In this document: positions 48,835 to 56,906 of the stretch, piece by piece
Layout of the letters: each line of letters begins with the position of its first letter
Numbering within the stretch: position 1 is the first letter of the stretch
From: Nocardioides cynanchi
GTDB lineage: Bacteria; Actinomycetota; Actinomycetes; Propionibacteriales; Nocardioidaceae
Reading direction: 5' to 3'
DNA length: 64,000 bases
NCBI RefSeq assembly: GCF_008761635.1
Contig: NZ_CP044344.1
Span: forward strand, 1,178,001 to 1,242,000
The notes under the pieces: model-generated
Seen by the model: only the letters and a program-made list of their open reading frames with translations
Database searches by the model: none
Told to the model about the DNA's origin: nothing
Position numbers and translations under genes: made by a program

Positions 48835-48851
48835 GGTCGTACGATGCCGCC

Positions 48852-49523
48852 ATGCCGAGCACCGCGCAGCGCCCCAGCAGCACCGCCGTACGACGCCGGG
48901 CCCGGGAGTCGGCAATCCTGGCCGCGACCCGGACGCTGTTCGACGAGCGTGGCGTCGCCGACGCGCAGATCGAGGACATCGCCCGTGCCGTGGGGATCAA
49001 CCGGGCGATCGTCTACCGGCACTTCACCGGCAAGGAGGAGCTCTTCGCCCTGGCCCTGGTGGGCTACCTCGACGAGCTCGCGGCAGCGCTCACCGACGCA
49101 GCCGCCGAGAGCACCTCACCGCCGGACCAGCTGGCGGCCCTCGTGTCGACCTTCGTGGACTACGGCGTCGCCCACCCGGCGTTCGTGGACTGCGCCCACA
49201 GCCTGATGCGACGTACGGGTCACGAGCTCTTCGACGAGATCTCCGAGGGAGCGATGCTCCGGCTCGGCCGGGCGATCGCGGCCTGCCTGGCGAGCCTGCG
49301 CCGGACCCTGGAGGCCGGCGTGTCCGCGGGCGACTTCGAGATCGACGACCCGGTCCTGCTGGCCAACACGCTGTACGCCACCGGGCTCGGTGGCCTCCAG
49401 CTCGCCCGGGTCGGCCTGGTCATCGACGAGGTGTCGCCCGGCGTACCCCAGGTCGGCCGGATCGGCGCCGAGCAGGTCAAGGCGCTGCTGCTCACCTCGG
49501 CCCTGGCCATGGCCCACGGCTGA
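48852..49523 (+). CDS. TetR family transcriptional regulator of a fatty-acyl module
   Basis: This 223-residue regulator has an N-terminal HTH (GVADAQIEDIARAVGINRA, then IVYRHFTGKEELF) and a TetR ligand domain. The ATG at 48852 is 6 nt after TACGAT, and a palindrome overlies the -35 side, so it probably represses itself. It converges on the thiolase gene (28-bp gap). In Mycobacterium a TetR gene sits near the equivalent thiolase/FabG4/HtdX cluster, by recollection of that region. Confidence 0.88.
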   Translation: MPSTAQRPSSTAVRRRARESAILAATRTLFDERGVADAQIEDIARAVGINRAIVYRHFTGKEELFALALVGYLDELAAALTDAAAESTSPPDQLAALVSTFVDYGVAHPAFVDCAHSLMRRTGHELFDEISEGAMLRLGRAIAACLASLRRTLEAGVSAGDFEIDDPVLLANTLYATGLGGLQLARVGLVIDEVSPGVPQVGRIGAEQVKALLLTSALAMAHG

Positions 49524-49545
49524 GCCCACCGGCGAACTCTCCGGC

Positions 49546-49561
49546 CGAGCGTCAACGCTCG
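49546..49561. terminator. Small stem-loop between convergent TetR and thiolase genes
   Basis: CGAGCGT and ACGCTCG pair perfectly around the thiolase TGA stop. At 7 bp it is a modest candidate terminator for one or both genes. Confidence 0.35.
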
Positions 49562-50832
49562 AGGATCGCGGTGACGCCCTGGCCGCCGGCGGCACAGATG
49601 GAGATCAGGGCGCGCCCGGACCCCTTCTCGGCGAGCAGCTTGGCCGCGACGTTGAGGATCCGTCCGCCGGTGGCGGCGAACGGATGGCCCGCGGCCAGCG
49701 ACGAGCCGTTGACGTTGAGCTTCGACCGGTCGATCTCCCCCAGCGGCGCGTCGAGCCCGAGGCGCTCCTTGGTGAAGACCGGGTCGTCCCAGGCCTTCAG
49801 CGTGGCCAGCACCTGGGAGGCGAACGCCTCGTGGATCTCGTAGAAGTCGAAGTCCTGCAGCGTCAGGCCGTTGCGCGCCAGCAGCCGGGGTACGGCGTAC
49901 GCCGGCGCCATCAGCAGCCCCTCGTTGCCGTGCACGAAGTCCACGGCCGCGGTCTCGTGGTCGACCAGGAAGGCCAGGGGCTCCAGCCCGTGCGCGGTCG
50001 CCCACTCCTCGGAGGAGAGCAGCACCGCCGACGCGCCGTCGGTCAGCGGCGTCGAGTTGCCGGCGGTCATGGTGGCGCCCTCGCCGCGGCCGAAGACCGG
50101 CTTCAGCCTCGCCAGCGACTCGACCGTGGAGTCCGGGCGAAGGTTCTGGTCGCGCTCCAGGCCCCGGAAGGGCGTGACCTGGTCGTCGAGGAACCCGGCG
50201 TCGTACGCCGCGGCGAGGTGCTGGTGCGACAGTGCGGCCAGCTCGTCCTGCTCCTCGCGACCGACGCGCCACTCCAGCGCGGTCAGGGCGGCGTGCTCGC
50301 CCATCGACAGCTTGGTCCGGGCCTCGCCGTTCTGCGGGATGGCCAGACCGATGTCCGTCGGGCGGATCCGGGCCAGCGCGGTCAGCTTCCCCTTCGTGTC
50401 GCGGGCCGCGTTGACCTTCATCAGCTTCTTGCGCAGCTTGTCGCTGATCGCGACCGGGGCGTCGGAGGTCGTGTCGGTGCCGCCCGCGATGCCGACGTCG
50501 ATCGTGCCGAGGGTGATCTTGTCGGCCACGATCGCCGCGGCCTGGAGCCCGGTGCCGCAGGCCTGCTGGATGTCGGTCGCCGGGGTCTCAGGGGCCAGCT
50601 TCGAGCCGAGCACAGACTCGCGGGTCAGGTTGAAGTCGCGCGCGTGCTTGAGCACGGCTCCGGCGACGACCTCGCCGACCCGCTCCCCCTCGAGCCCGAA
50701 CCGGGTGACGAGACCGTCGATGGCCGCGGTGAGCATCTCCTGGTTGGAGGCGTCGGCGTAGACGCTGTTGGAGCGGGCGAAGGGCAGGCGGTTGCCGCCG
50801 AGCACGGCGACCCGGCGGGTCTTCGGGTTCAT
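49552..50832 (-). CDS. Acetyl-CoA acetyltransferase (thiolase, FadA2/FadI-like)
   Basis: This 426-residue thiolase has the nucleophile in QQACGTGLQAA (C92), the catalytic His in YEIHEAF, the GHPFAATGGR motif and the second Cys in SICAAGGQG (near 413). It would cleave 3-ketoacyl-CoA or condense acetyl-CoA. The ATG at 50832 follows AAGGA. It is divergent from the FabG-type reductase gene, matching the mycobacterial fadA2/fabG4/htdX arrangement. Confidence 0.93.
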   Translation of the reverse strand: MNPKTRRVAVLGGNRLPFARSNSVYADASNQEMLTAAIDGLVTRFGLEGERVGEVVAGAVLKHARDFNLTRESVLGSKLAPETPATDIQQACGTGLQAAAIVADKITLGTIDVGIAGGTDTTSDAPVAISDKLRKKLMKVNAARDTKGKLTALARIRPTDIGLAIPQNGEARTKLSMGEHAALTALEWRVGREEQDELAALSHQHLAAAYDAGFLDDQVTPFRGLERDQNLRPDSTVESLARLKPVFGRGEGATMTAGNSTPLTDGASAVLLSSEEWATAHGLEPLAFLVDHETAAVDFVHGNEGLLMAPAYAVPRLLARNGLTLQDFDFYEIHEAFASQVLATLKAWDDPVFTKERLGLDAPLGEIDRSKLNVNGSSLAAGHPFAATGGRILNVAAKLLAEKGSGRALISICAAGGQGVTAILER

Positions 50833-50902
50833 GGCACATATCCTTGTGCCTCGGGCCGCGTCATCCAATGCAATGAGCGCCACATCACGAAATATGGACC
50901 CG

Positions 50903-50922
50903 GAGTTACACATCGGGTTACA
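50903..50922. promoter_or_regulatory. Half-site and direct GTTACA repeats in the thiolase/FabG promoter region
   Basis: GAGTTACA (50903-50910) is identical to the right half of the SCP2 operator, with a degenerate left half. A second GTTACA lies at 50917-50922, 12 bp on, about one helical turn. The site is midway between the divergent starts at 50832 and 50971, so it may be a weaker member of the TetR regulon. Confidence 0.45.
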
Positions 50923-50970
50923 TGTTGGTGGCCGACCGGCCAGACCCGTGGCACGCCCAGGAGACGACCC

Positions 50971-52302
50971 ATGACCGACCGCTACCAGGACTTCGTGTCC
51001 TCCCCCGTCGGCAGGCTGATGGTGAAGAACCTCGGTCTGCCCAACCCGGTCGAGCTCGACCGGTACGCCGCGGGGTCGCCGCTGGTCGACGGCACCGTTG
51101 TCGTCGGAGGCACGGGTCGGCTGGTGGAGTCACTGCCGGGGCTGCTCGACACCCGGGGCATCACCTCGGTGGCGGTCACCGATGGGGAGGCCCGCTACAA
51201 GGGTCTGGTCTTCGACGCCACCGGACTGACCGACCCGGGCGCCCTGGTGGCGCTCCGGGACTTCTTCGCGCCGCTGATGCGCAACGTGCAGACCTGCGCT
51301 CGCCTGGTCGTGATCGGCACCCCGCCGGAGCAGCTGAAGGGCGAGGAGCGGATCGCGCAGCGCGCCCTCGAGGGCTTCACCCGGAGCCTGGCCAAGGAGG
51401 TCGGCCGTGGCGGCACGGCCCAGCTGGTCTACGTCGCCGACGGCGCGGAGGGTGGGGTCGCCTCCACGCTCGGCTTCCTGCTCTCGCCGAAGTCGGCCTA
51501 CGTCTCGGGCCAGGTGATCCGGATCGGCAACACTGCCACCGAGCCCGCCGAGGAGCCCGACTGGCAGCGCCCGCTGGCCGGCAAGGTCGCGCTGGTGACC
51601 GGCGCCGCCCGCGGCATCGGCGAGCAGATCGCCCGCGTGCTGGCGCGCGACGGCGCCACGGTCGTCGGCGTCGACGTACCCCAGGCGGCCAGCGACCTGA
51701 TCACCCTGACCAAGGAGCTGGACGGCGACTACCTGACCCTCGACATCACCGCCAAGGACGCCCCGAAGCGGATCGCGCAGCACCTGTCCACCGCGCACGG
51801 CGGCGTCGACGTCGTGGTGCACAACGCCGGGATCACCCGCGACAAGCGGCTCGCCAACCTCGACGAGGCCCGCTGGAGCTCGGTGATCGACGTCAACCTC
51901 GTGGCACCCGAGCGGATCACCGCCGAGCTCCTCGCCCAGGGCCTGGTCCACGACAACGGACGGATCATCGGGGTCGCGTCGATCGCCGGGATCGCGGGCA
52001 ACCTGGGCCAGACCAACTACGCCACCTCCAAGGCCGGGGTGATCGGCCTGGTGGACTCCCTGGCCGGCGAGCTCACGCACGGGATCACCGTGAACGCGGT
52101 GGCCCCCGGTTTCATCGAGACCAAGATGACCGCGGCGGTGCCGTTCGCCACCCGCGAGGTCGGACGTCGGCTCAACTCGCTGAGCCAGGGCGGCCAGCCG
52201 GTCGACGTCGCCGAGGCGATCGCGTGGTACGCCGACCCGGCCTCCACCGCGGTCAACGGCAACGTGGTGCGGGTCTGCGGCCAGATGATGCTGGGCGCCT
52301 GA
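50971..52302 (+). CDS. fabG: High-molecular-weight 3-oxoacyl-ACP reductase (FabG4 type)
   Basis: A 443-residue protein. An N-terminal flavodoxin-like domain (1-200) precedes a complete short-chain reductase domain with G211-A-A-R-G-I-G217, NAG and the catalytic Y350-A-T-S-K354. This is the architecture of mycobacterial FabG4, which reduces 3-ketoacyl-CoA or -ACP using NADH. The ATG at 50971 follows AGGAG. It overlaps htdX-like by TGATG. Confidence 0.93.
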   Translation: MTDRYQDFVSSPVGRLMVKNLGLPNPVELDRYAAGSPLVDGTVVVGGTGRLVESLPGLLDTRGITSVAVTDGEARYKGLVFDATGLTDPGALVALRDFFAPLMRNVQTCARLVVIGTPPEQLKGEERIAQRALEGFTRSLAKEVGRGGTAQLVYVADGAEGGVASTLGFLLSPKSAYVSGQVIRIGNTATEPAEEPDWQRPLAGKVALVTGAARGIGEQIARVLARDGATVVGVDVPQAASDLITLTKELDGDYLTLDITAKDAPKRIAQHLSTAHGGVDVVVHNAGITRDKRLANLDEARWSSVIDVNLVAPERITAELLAQGLVHDNGRIIGVASIAGIAGNLGQTNYATSKAGVIGLVDSLAGELTHGITVNAVAPGFIETKMTAAVPFATREVGRRLNSLSQGGQPVDVAEAIAWYADPASTAVNGNVVRVCGQMMLGA

Positions 52303-53258
52303 TGGTCTCGACAGGCTCGACCAACGAGGGGACCGGCTCGACCAACGAGGGGACCGGCTCGGCCAACGAAGCGACCGGCTCGACCACCGAGGTCCGGATC
52401 GTCCACGGCGAGCCCGGCGGCGTCACGACCCTGCTCCGGGCCGCCCTGCCGTCGATCCCGCTGGTCAACCAGCTGCCCGGGGTCCGCAGGTCCGGCGGCT
52501 TCGAGGGGCTGGCTTTCGCGCGGCCGGCGGTGACGATCGAGCGGGCGCCGGTCTCGGCGTACGCACAGGTCTGCGGCTTCCCGGTCAAGGACACGGTGCC
52601 CCTGACCTACCCCCACGTGCTGGCGTTCCCGCTGCACCTGGCGATCCTGAGCGACCCGAGCTTCCCCTTCCCGGCCGTCGGTGCCGTGCACGTCGCCAAC
52701 GTCATCACCGCACACCGGCCGGTCGCGATCGGCGAGACGGTCACGGTGACCGTGCGGGCCGACGAGGTGCGACCGCATCCCAAGGGCCGCACCGTCGACG
52801 TGGTCGCGCGCATCGACGCCGGGGGCGAGGTGGTCTGGGAGAGCACGTCGACCTACCTCCGCCGCGGCCGCGGGGACTCCGAGGCGCACGTGCCGGACGG
52901 CCCGACGGACGTACCGACCGGCCGGGTCACCTGGCCGCTCCCGGCCGACCTCGGTCGCCGCTACGCCGGGGTGTCGGGAGACCACAACCCGATCCATCTC
53001 TACCCGTTGACCGCCAAGGCGCTGGGCTTCCCGCGCCAGATCGCGCACGGCATGTGGAGCCTGGCCCGCTGCGTCGCGGCCGTGGAGAACCGGCTGCCCG
53101 ACGCGGTGACCGTCGAGGCCGCGTTCAAGAAGCCGATCCTGCTGCCCGGCTCGGTGGGGTTCGGGGTGGAGCCCGGGTCCGACGGCGGCCTCGCCTTCGC
53201 GCTGACCTCACCGAAGGACGGCGCCCCGCACCTCGTCGGCCGCACCCGCTCCGCCTGA
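52302..53258 (+). CDS. MaoC family (R)-specific enoyl-CoA hydratase (HtdX-like)
   Basis: This 318-residue double hot-dog protein has an N-terminal hot-dog domain and a C-terminal hydratase-2 motif, GVSGD227-H-N-P-I-H232. It would form (R)-3-hydroxyacyl-CoA for reduction or oxidation by the FabG partner. The first 30 residues are a degenerate seven-residue repeat (GSTNEGT) encoded by a 21-bp tandem repeat right after the start, unlike normal HtdX N-termini. The start is fixed by TGATG coupling. Confidence 0.88.
   Translation: MVSTGSTNEGTGSTNEGTGSANEATGSTTEVRIVHGEPGGVTTLLRAALPSIPLVNQLPGVRRSGGFEGLAFARPAVTIERAPVSAYAQVCGFPVKDTVPLTYPHVLAFPLHLAILSDPSFPFPAVGAVHVANVITAHRPVAIGETVTVTVRADEVRPHPKGRTVDVVARIDAGGEVVWESTSTYLRRGRGDSEAHVPDGPTDVPTGRVTWPLPADLGRRYAGVSGDHNPIHLYPLTAKALGFPRQIAHGMWSLARCVAAVENRLPDAVTVEAAFKKPILLPGSVGFGVEPGSDGGLAFALTSPKDGAPHLVGRTRSA
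52314..52392 (+). repeat. 21-bp tandem repeat (3.75 copies) in the 5' end of the MaoC gene
   Basis: The unit GGCTCGACCAACGAGGGGAC-C occurs twice exactly (52314-52334 and 52335-52355), then once with three changes (52356-52376), then as a partial fourth (52377-52392). The preceding GGTCTCGACAGGCTCGACCA looks like the dispersed high-GC repeat often seen between actinobacterial genes. The repeat length is a multiple of three, so the frame is kept. Confidence 0.8.
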
Positions 53259-53295
53259 CCACCGGGACGTCATACGTACGGGTTGTCGCGCGGGG

Positions 53296-54174
53296 TCAGC
53301 GGGTACGACGCCTGATCAGGCCCTCCTGGGCCACCGTCGCGACCAGCCGGCCGTCCTGGGTGAACACCCGCGCCAGGGACAGCCCGCGTCCACCGCTGGC
53401 CGAGGGCGACCACTGGTCGTAGAGCCACCACTCGTCGGCCCGGAACGGCCGGTGGAACCAGATCGTGTGGTCCAGCGACGCCGGCATCAGCTCCGGCGAG
53501 CCGATCTCGACGTCGTGCGGCACGAGCGAGGCGCCGAGCAGGGTCAGGTCGCTGGCGTAGGTGAAGGCCGCCACGTGCAGGTGCAGGTCGTCGCCGAGGT
53601 CTCCGTCGACCCGGATCCAGACCTGGGCCCGGGCCGGACGCTCGGCGTCCTCGCCGAGGTGGGTGTGTCCAGGATGCTGACTGTTGCCGAGGTACCTGGT
53701 GTCGAGCGCCGCCCACTCCTTGGCGAACTCCGCGGCGGCCCGGTCGTCGCCGGTCCGCAGCGCGGCGATCTGGGCGAAGGTGAGACCGCCGTCGGGGCCG
53801 GGCACCTCGGGCATCACGTCCTGGTGCTCGAAGCCCTCCTCGGGGCGCTGGAAGTTGGCGGTCAGGTAGAAGATCGGGTGCCCGTGCTGCCGGGCCACCA
53901 CCCGGCGGGTCTCGAACGACCGACCGTCCCGGATCCGCTCCGCGTCGTAGATGATCGGCACCGTCGTGTCGCCGGGGCGCAGGAAGTAGGAGTGCAGCGA
54001 GTGCACGTCGAGGCCCGGCTCGGAGGTGCGGATCGCGGCGATCAGGGCCTGCGCGGCCACCTGGCCGCCGAAGACGCGCTGCCGGTCGGTGTCGGGGCTC
54101 CGCCCCCGGAACAGATCGGTGTCGAGGCGCTCGATGTCGAGGAGCTCGACGAGCTCCCCGGCGGACGACGGCAT
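53296..54174 (-). CDS. tesB: Acyl-CoA thioesterase II
   Basis: The 292-residue double hot-dog thioesterase has the N-terminal RVFGGQVAAQAL, VHSLHSYFLRPGD, FETRRVVARQ and ASLDHTIWFH motifs of TesB, with the Asp-Thr-Gln triad region in SLDHTIWFHRP. It would release free fatty acids from acyl-CoA, fitting the upstream acyl-CoA module. The ATG at 54174 overlaps the PAC2 gene stop by one base. Confidence 0.93.
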   Translation of the reverse strand: MPSSAGELVELLDIERLDTDLFRGRSPDTDRQRVFGGQVAAQALIAAIRTSEPGLDVHSLHSYFLRPGDTTVPIIYDAERIRDGRSFETRRVVARQHGHPIFYLTANFQRPEEGFEHQDVMPEVPGPDGGLTFAQIAALRTGDDRAAAEFAKEWAALDTRYLGNSQHPGHTHLGEDAERPARAQVWIRVDGDLGDDLHLHVAAFTYASDLTLLGASLVPHDVEIGSPELMPASLDHTIWFHRPFRADEWWLYDQWSPSASGGRGLSLARVFTQDGRLVATVAQEGLIRRRTR

Positions 54175-55100
54175 CAGACCTCGCCGTCGGGCGAGTCGAG
54201 GCCGGCCAGGAACTGCTCGAACTGCTGGCCGATCTCCTCCCCCGTCGGCAGCGGCTCGTCCGGGGCGAGCAGGCTGTTGCCCTCCTGCTCGGCGAGGGCG
54301 AAGGAGTCGTACTGCTGCTCCAGCGCCTGGACGATCTCGGCCACCTCGGGGTTGTTCGAGAGGTAGCTGTCCACCTCGACACCGCGGGTGTGCGCCAGCT
54401 CGCGGAGCTCGGTGAGGTCGATCGTCAGCCGCGCGGCGCGCTCGACATGCTCGAGCAGCTCCACCGAGGCCTGCGGGTAGTCCAGCTGCGCGAGGTAGTG
54501 GGGGATGTGCGCGACGAAGCCCATCGCCCCGTGACCCCACTCCCCGAGCCGCAGCTCGAGCAGCGCCTGCGCACTGGAGGGGATCTGCAGCTCGCCCCGC
54601 CACGGGCTCTCGCCCGAGAGCAGCTCGGGGCTGTTGGCATGGTGGGTCACCGCGATCGGGCGGGTGTGCGGCACCGCCATCGGCACCGCGCCCATGCTGA
54701 CCACGTGGGACACGCCCAGGTGCTCGACCACGCGGCGGACGGCCAGGGCGAACGCCTCCCACCGGTTGTCGGGCTCGGGACCGTGGAGCAAGAGGTACGG
54801 CGTGTCCCCGGCGTCGGCCAGGAGCCGCACCACGAGGCGCGGGGCGTCGTACTGCTCGTAGTGGTCGCGGACGAAGGACATCGCCGGGCGCCGGGCCCGG
54901 TAGTCGTGGAACTCGTCGACCTCGAAGGTCGCGACGACCCGCCCGCCCCCGGACCGCTCCACGAGGTGCTGGGCCGCGTGCGCGGCGGCGTTCCCGGCGT
55001 CCAGGAAGCCGTCGAGGACCATCACCATCGGCACGCCGGAACCGTCGGCGAGCTCGGGGACGTCGTCGACGATGTGGACCAGGCGCTCGGGATCGGGCAC
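54174..55100 (-). CDS. PAC2 family protein (proteasome-assembly-chaperone-like)
   Basis: This 308-residue actinobacterial PAC2 protein has the N-terminal MVLDGFLDAGNAA, the central YLLLHGPEPDNRWEAF and the conserved GAVPMAVPHTRPI and HANSPELL. A C-terminal helical extension (about 250-308) is acidic. PAC2 relatives help assemble 20S proteasomes in eukaryotes; the bacterial role is unproven. The GTG at 55100 follows AAAGG. It forms an operon with tesB. Confidence 0.88.
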   Translation of the reverse strand: MPDPERLVHIVDDVPELADGSGVPMVMVLDGFLDAGNAAAHAAQHLVERSGGGRVVATFEVDEFHDYRARRPAMSFVRDHYEQYDAPRLVVRLLADAGDTPYLLLHGPEPDNRWEAFALAVRRVVEHLGVSHVVSMGAVPMAVPHTRPIAVTHHANSPELLSGESPWRGELQIPSSAQALLELRLGEWGHGAMGFVAHIPHYLAQLDYPQASVELLEHVERAARLTIDLTELRELAHTRGVEVDSYLSNNPEVAEIVQALEQQYDSFALAEQEGNSLLAPDEPLPTGEEIGQQFEQFLAGLDSPDGEV

Positions 55101-55172
55101 GGGTGACCTTTCGGGATCGGGGACCTGTCTCAGCGTCCCAGACCACCAGCCTATTCCGGCGGCCGGTCGGTC

Positions 55173-55190
55173 CGGCCCGTCAACGGGCCG
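55173..55190 (-). terminator. Stem-loop directly after the O-methyltransferase gene
   Basis: CGGCCCGT and ACGGGCCG pair perfectly around a two-base loop and abut the stop codon of the gene at 55191. No T-run is present. It separates that gene from the PAC2/tesB operon. Confidence 0.55.
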
Positions 55191-56210
55191 TCAGCGGGTC
55201 GTCTCGATCACGTTCCACGACGTCTCCGCGTCCGGCACGGAGCCGGGTGGGAAGCCGGCCGCCACCAGGAGCGCGTCGTACTCCGGCTTCGTGCGCTCGC
55301 GCGCCCCGAACATCACCAGCATGTGCAGGTCGACGAAGTGCAGGTCGCGGGTGTCCTCGAACGAGCGGGGCGCGTCGAGCAGCTTCTCGACCACGACCAG
55401 CCGGGCACCCTCGGACATCGCGGCGCGGACAGTGGCCAGGATCGCGACGCACTCCGCGTCGTCCCAGTCGTGCAGCACGTTGGAGATCACGTAGAGGTCG
55501 GCCCCGGCCGGCACCGAGTCGAAGAAGTCGGCCGCCACACCGTGGGCCCGGGCGCCCAGGCCCGCCTCGGCGAAGGCCACCTCCGCCTCGGCGGCGACCT
55601 CGGGTCGGTCGGCGACGACGCCGGACAGGTCCGGGCCGGCCTCCAGGATCCCGGCCAGCATCGCCCCCCGGCCGCCACCCACGTCGACCACCGTCCGCAC
55701 CCCCGTGAGGTCGACGCCGGCCAGGATCGCCTCGATCTGGCCGGCCGCCCGGCGCGCCATCGCCCGGTTGAACAGGGCCTCGGCCTCGGGATGCCGGCTG
55801 AGGTGCTCCCAGGAGGGCATCCCGTTGACGGCCTCGAAGACCGACGAGCCGGTGCGGACGGCGTCCTCGAGCCGGGTCCAGGACGCGACGTTGGGCAGCC
55901 AGCTCTGCATCAGGACCAGGTTGCGCACCCCGCTGGGGTGGTCCTCCCGCAGGGTGGCCCCGGTCGCGCTGTTCGCGTACGCGCCGTCGCCGTGGCCGTC
56001 GCGCTCCAGCAGACCCAGGTCGGTGAGGGCCACCAGCAGCCGGGCCGTCGCGTGCGGGTCGCTGCCCAGGGCCGCCGCGAGGTCCGGCGCGGTCCGCGGC
56101 TGGTCGAGCTGGTCGAAGACGCCGAGTCCGCAGGCCGCCCGGAGTGTCATCGCCACCCAGGTACCGCGGGCCATCCACAGCACCGTGTCGACTGGTTGCA
56201 GGTCCGCCAT
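55191..56210 (-). CDS. O-methyltransferase family SAM-dependent methyltransferase
   Basis: The 339-residue protein has an N-terminal winged-helix dimerisation domain and the O-methyltransferase SAM motif VVDVGGGRGAMLAGIL, then DLYVISNVLHDWDD, which is diagnostic of the plant/bacterial O-methyltransferase family, and VVVEKLL. The acceptor is unknown. No secondary-metabolite genes surround it, so a biosynthetic role cannot be assumed. The ATG at 56210 follows GGAGGAGCG. Confidence 0.88.
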   Translation of the reverse strand: MADLQPVDTVLWMARGTWVAMTLRAACGLGVFDQLDQPRTAPDLAAALGSDPHATARLLVALTDLGLLERDGHGDGAYANSATGATLREDHPSGVRNLVLMQSWLPNVASWTRLEDAVRTGSSVFEAVNGMPSWEHLSRHPEAEALFNRAMARRAAGQIEAILAGVDLTGVRTVVDVGGGRGAMLAGILEAGPDLSGVVADRPEVAAEAEVAFAEAGLGARAHGVAADFFDSVPAGADLYVISNVLHDWDDAECVAILATVRAAMSEGARLVVVEKLLDAPRSFEDTRDLHFVDLHMLVMFGARERTKPEYDALLVAAGFPPGSVPDAETSWNVIETTR

Positions 56211-56297
56211 GGTCGCTCCTCCGCTGGTCCGTTCCCGTGAGCGTCCCACCTGGAGGCGCCCGCGTCAGTACCGTTTCCCGGGGTCCCTGCTCGCGAC

Positions 56298-56323
56298 GAA
56301 CCATTTCGGGTGGCCAGGTCGTC
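56298..56323 (+). promoter_or_regulatory. ECF-type promoter before the SigE-family sigma gene
   Basis: GAACC (56298-56302), 17 bp of spacer and CGTC (56320-56323) fit the GAAC-N16/17-CGTC pattern of many ECF promoters. It lies about 45 bp before the sigma gene start, in the 156-bp divergent gap, so the sigma factor may activate its own gene. Confidence 0.4.
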
Positions 56324-56366
56324 TGGGAGGGTGACGGGGCACCTGCCCCGCGGATCGGAGAAGTCG

Positions 56367-56906
56367 GTGAGCACTCGGGACCGAGCGGCGTTCGCGGAGT
56401 TCGCTGCGGCGCGGGCCAGGTCGCTGCACCGGGCGGCGTACCTGATGGTCGGCGACCCCCAGCTGGCCCAGGACCTCGTCCAGGAGGCGCTGACCAAGAC
56501 GTACGTCGCGTGGCCCCGGCTGCGGGACCCGCACAACGCCGAGGCCTACTGCCGCAAGGCGATCACCACCACCGCGATCTCGTGGTTCCGCCGCAAGGGC
56601 TGGAACAACGAGCGACCCACCGAGACCCTGCCCGAGGGAGCCCTCGCGGGCCACGACGGCGGCGTCGCCCAGCGGGACGAGATCTGGCGAGCGCTCCAGT
56701 CGCTGCCACCACGGCAACGCGCGGCGCTGGTGCTCCGGTACTTCGACGACCTGACCGAGGCCCAGACGGCCGACGCCATGGGCTGCGCCGTCGGCACGGT
56801 CAAGAGCCAGGTCTCCGCCGGACTGGCCAAGCTCCGTACCCGGCTCGGCGACGACCTCGAGCTGCTCCCCCACGACGATTCGACCGAAGAGATGGTGACC
56901 CGATGA
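56367..56906 (+). CDS. SigE family RNA polymerase sigma factor
   Basis: This 179-residue ECF/SigE-family sigma factor has region 2 (AAYLMVGDPQLAQDLVQEALTK) and region 4 (SLPPRQRAALVLRYFDDL, then AMGCAVGTVKSQVSAGLAKL). The length matches the actinobacterial SigE group. The start GTG at 56367 follows GGAG. The stop overlaps a gene encoding a membrane-anchored protein (ATGA), which probably controls it. Confidence 0.87.
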   Translation: MSTRDRAAFAEFAAARARSLHRAAYLMVGDPQLAQDLVQEALTKTYVAWPRLRDPHNAEAYCRKAITTTAISWFRRKGWNNERPTETLPEGALAGHDGGVAQRDEIWRALQSLPPRQRAALVLRYFDDLTEAQTADAMGCAVGTVKSQVSAGLAKLRTRLGDDLELLPHDDSTEEMVTR

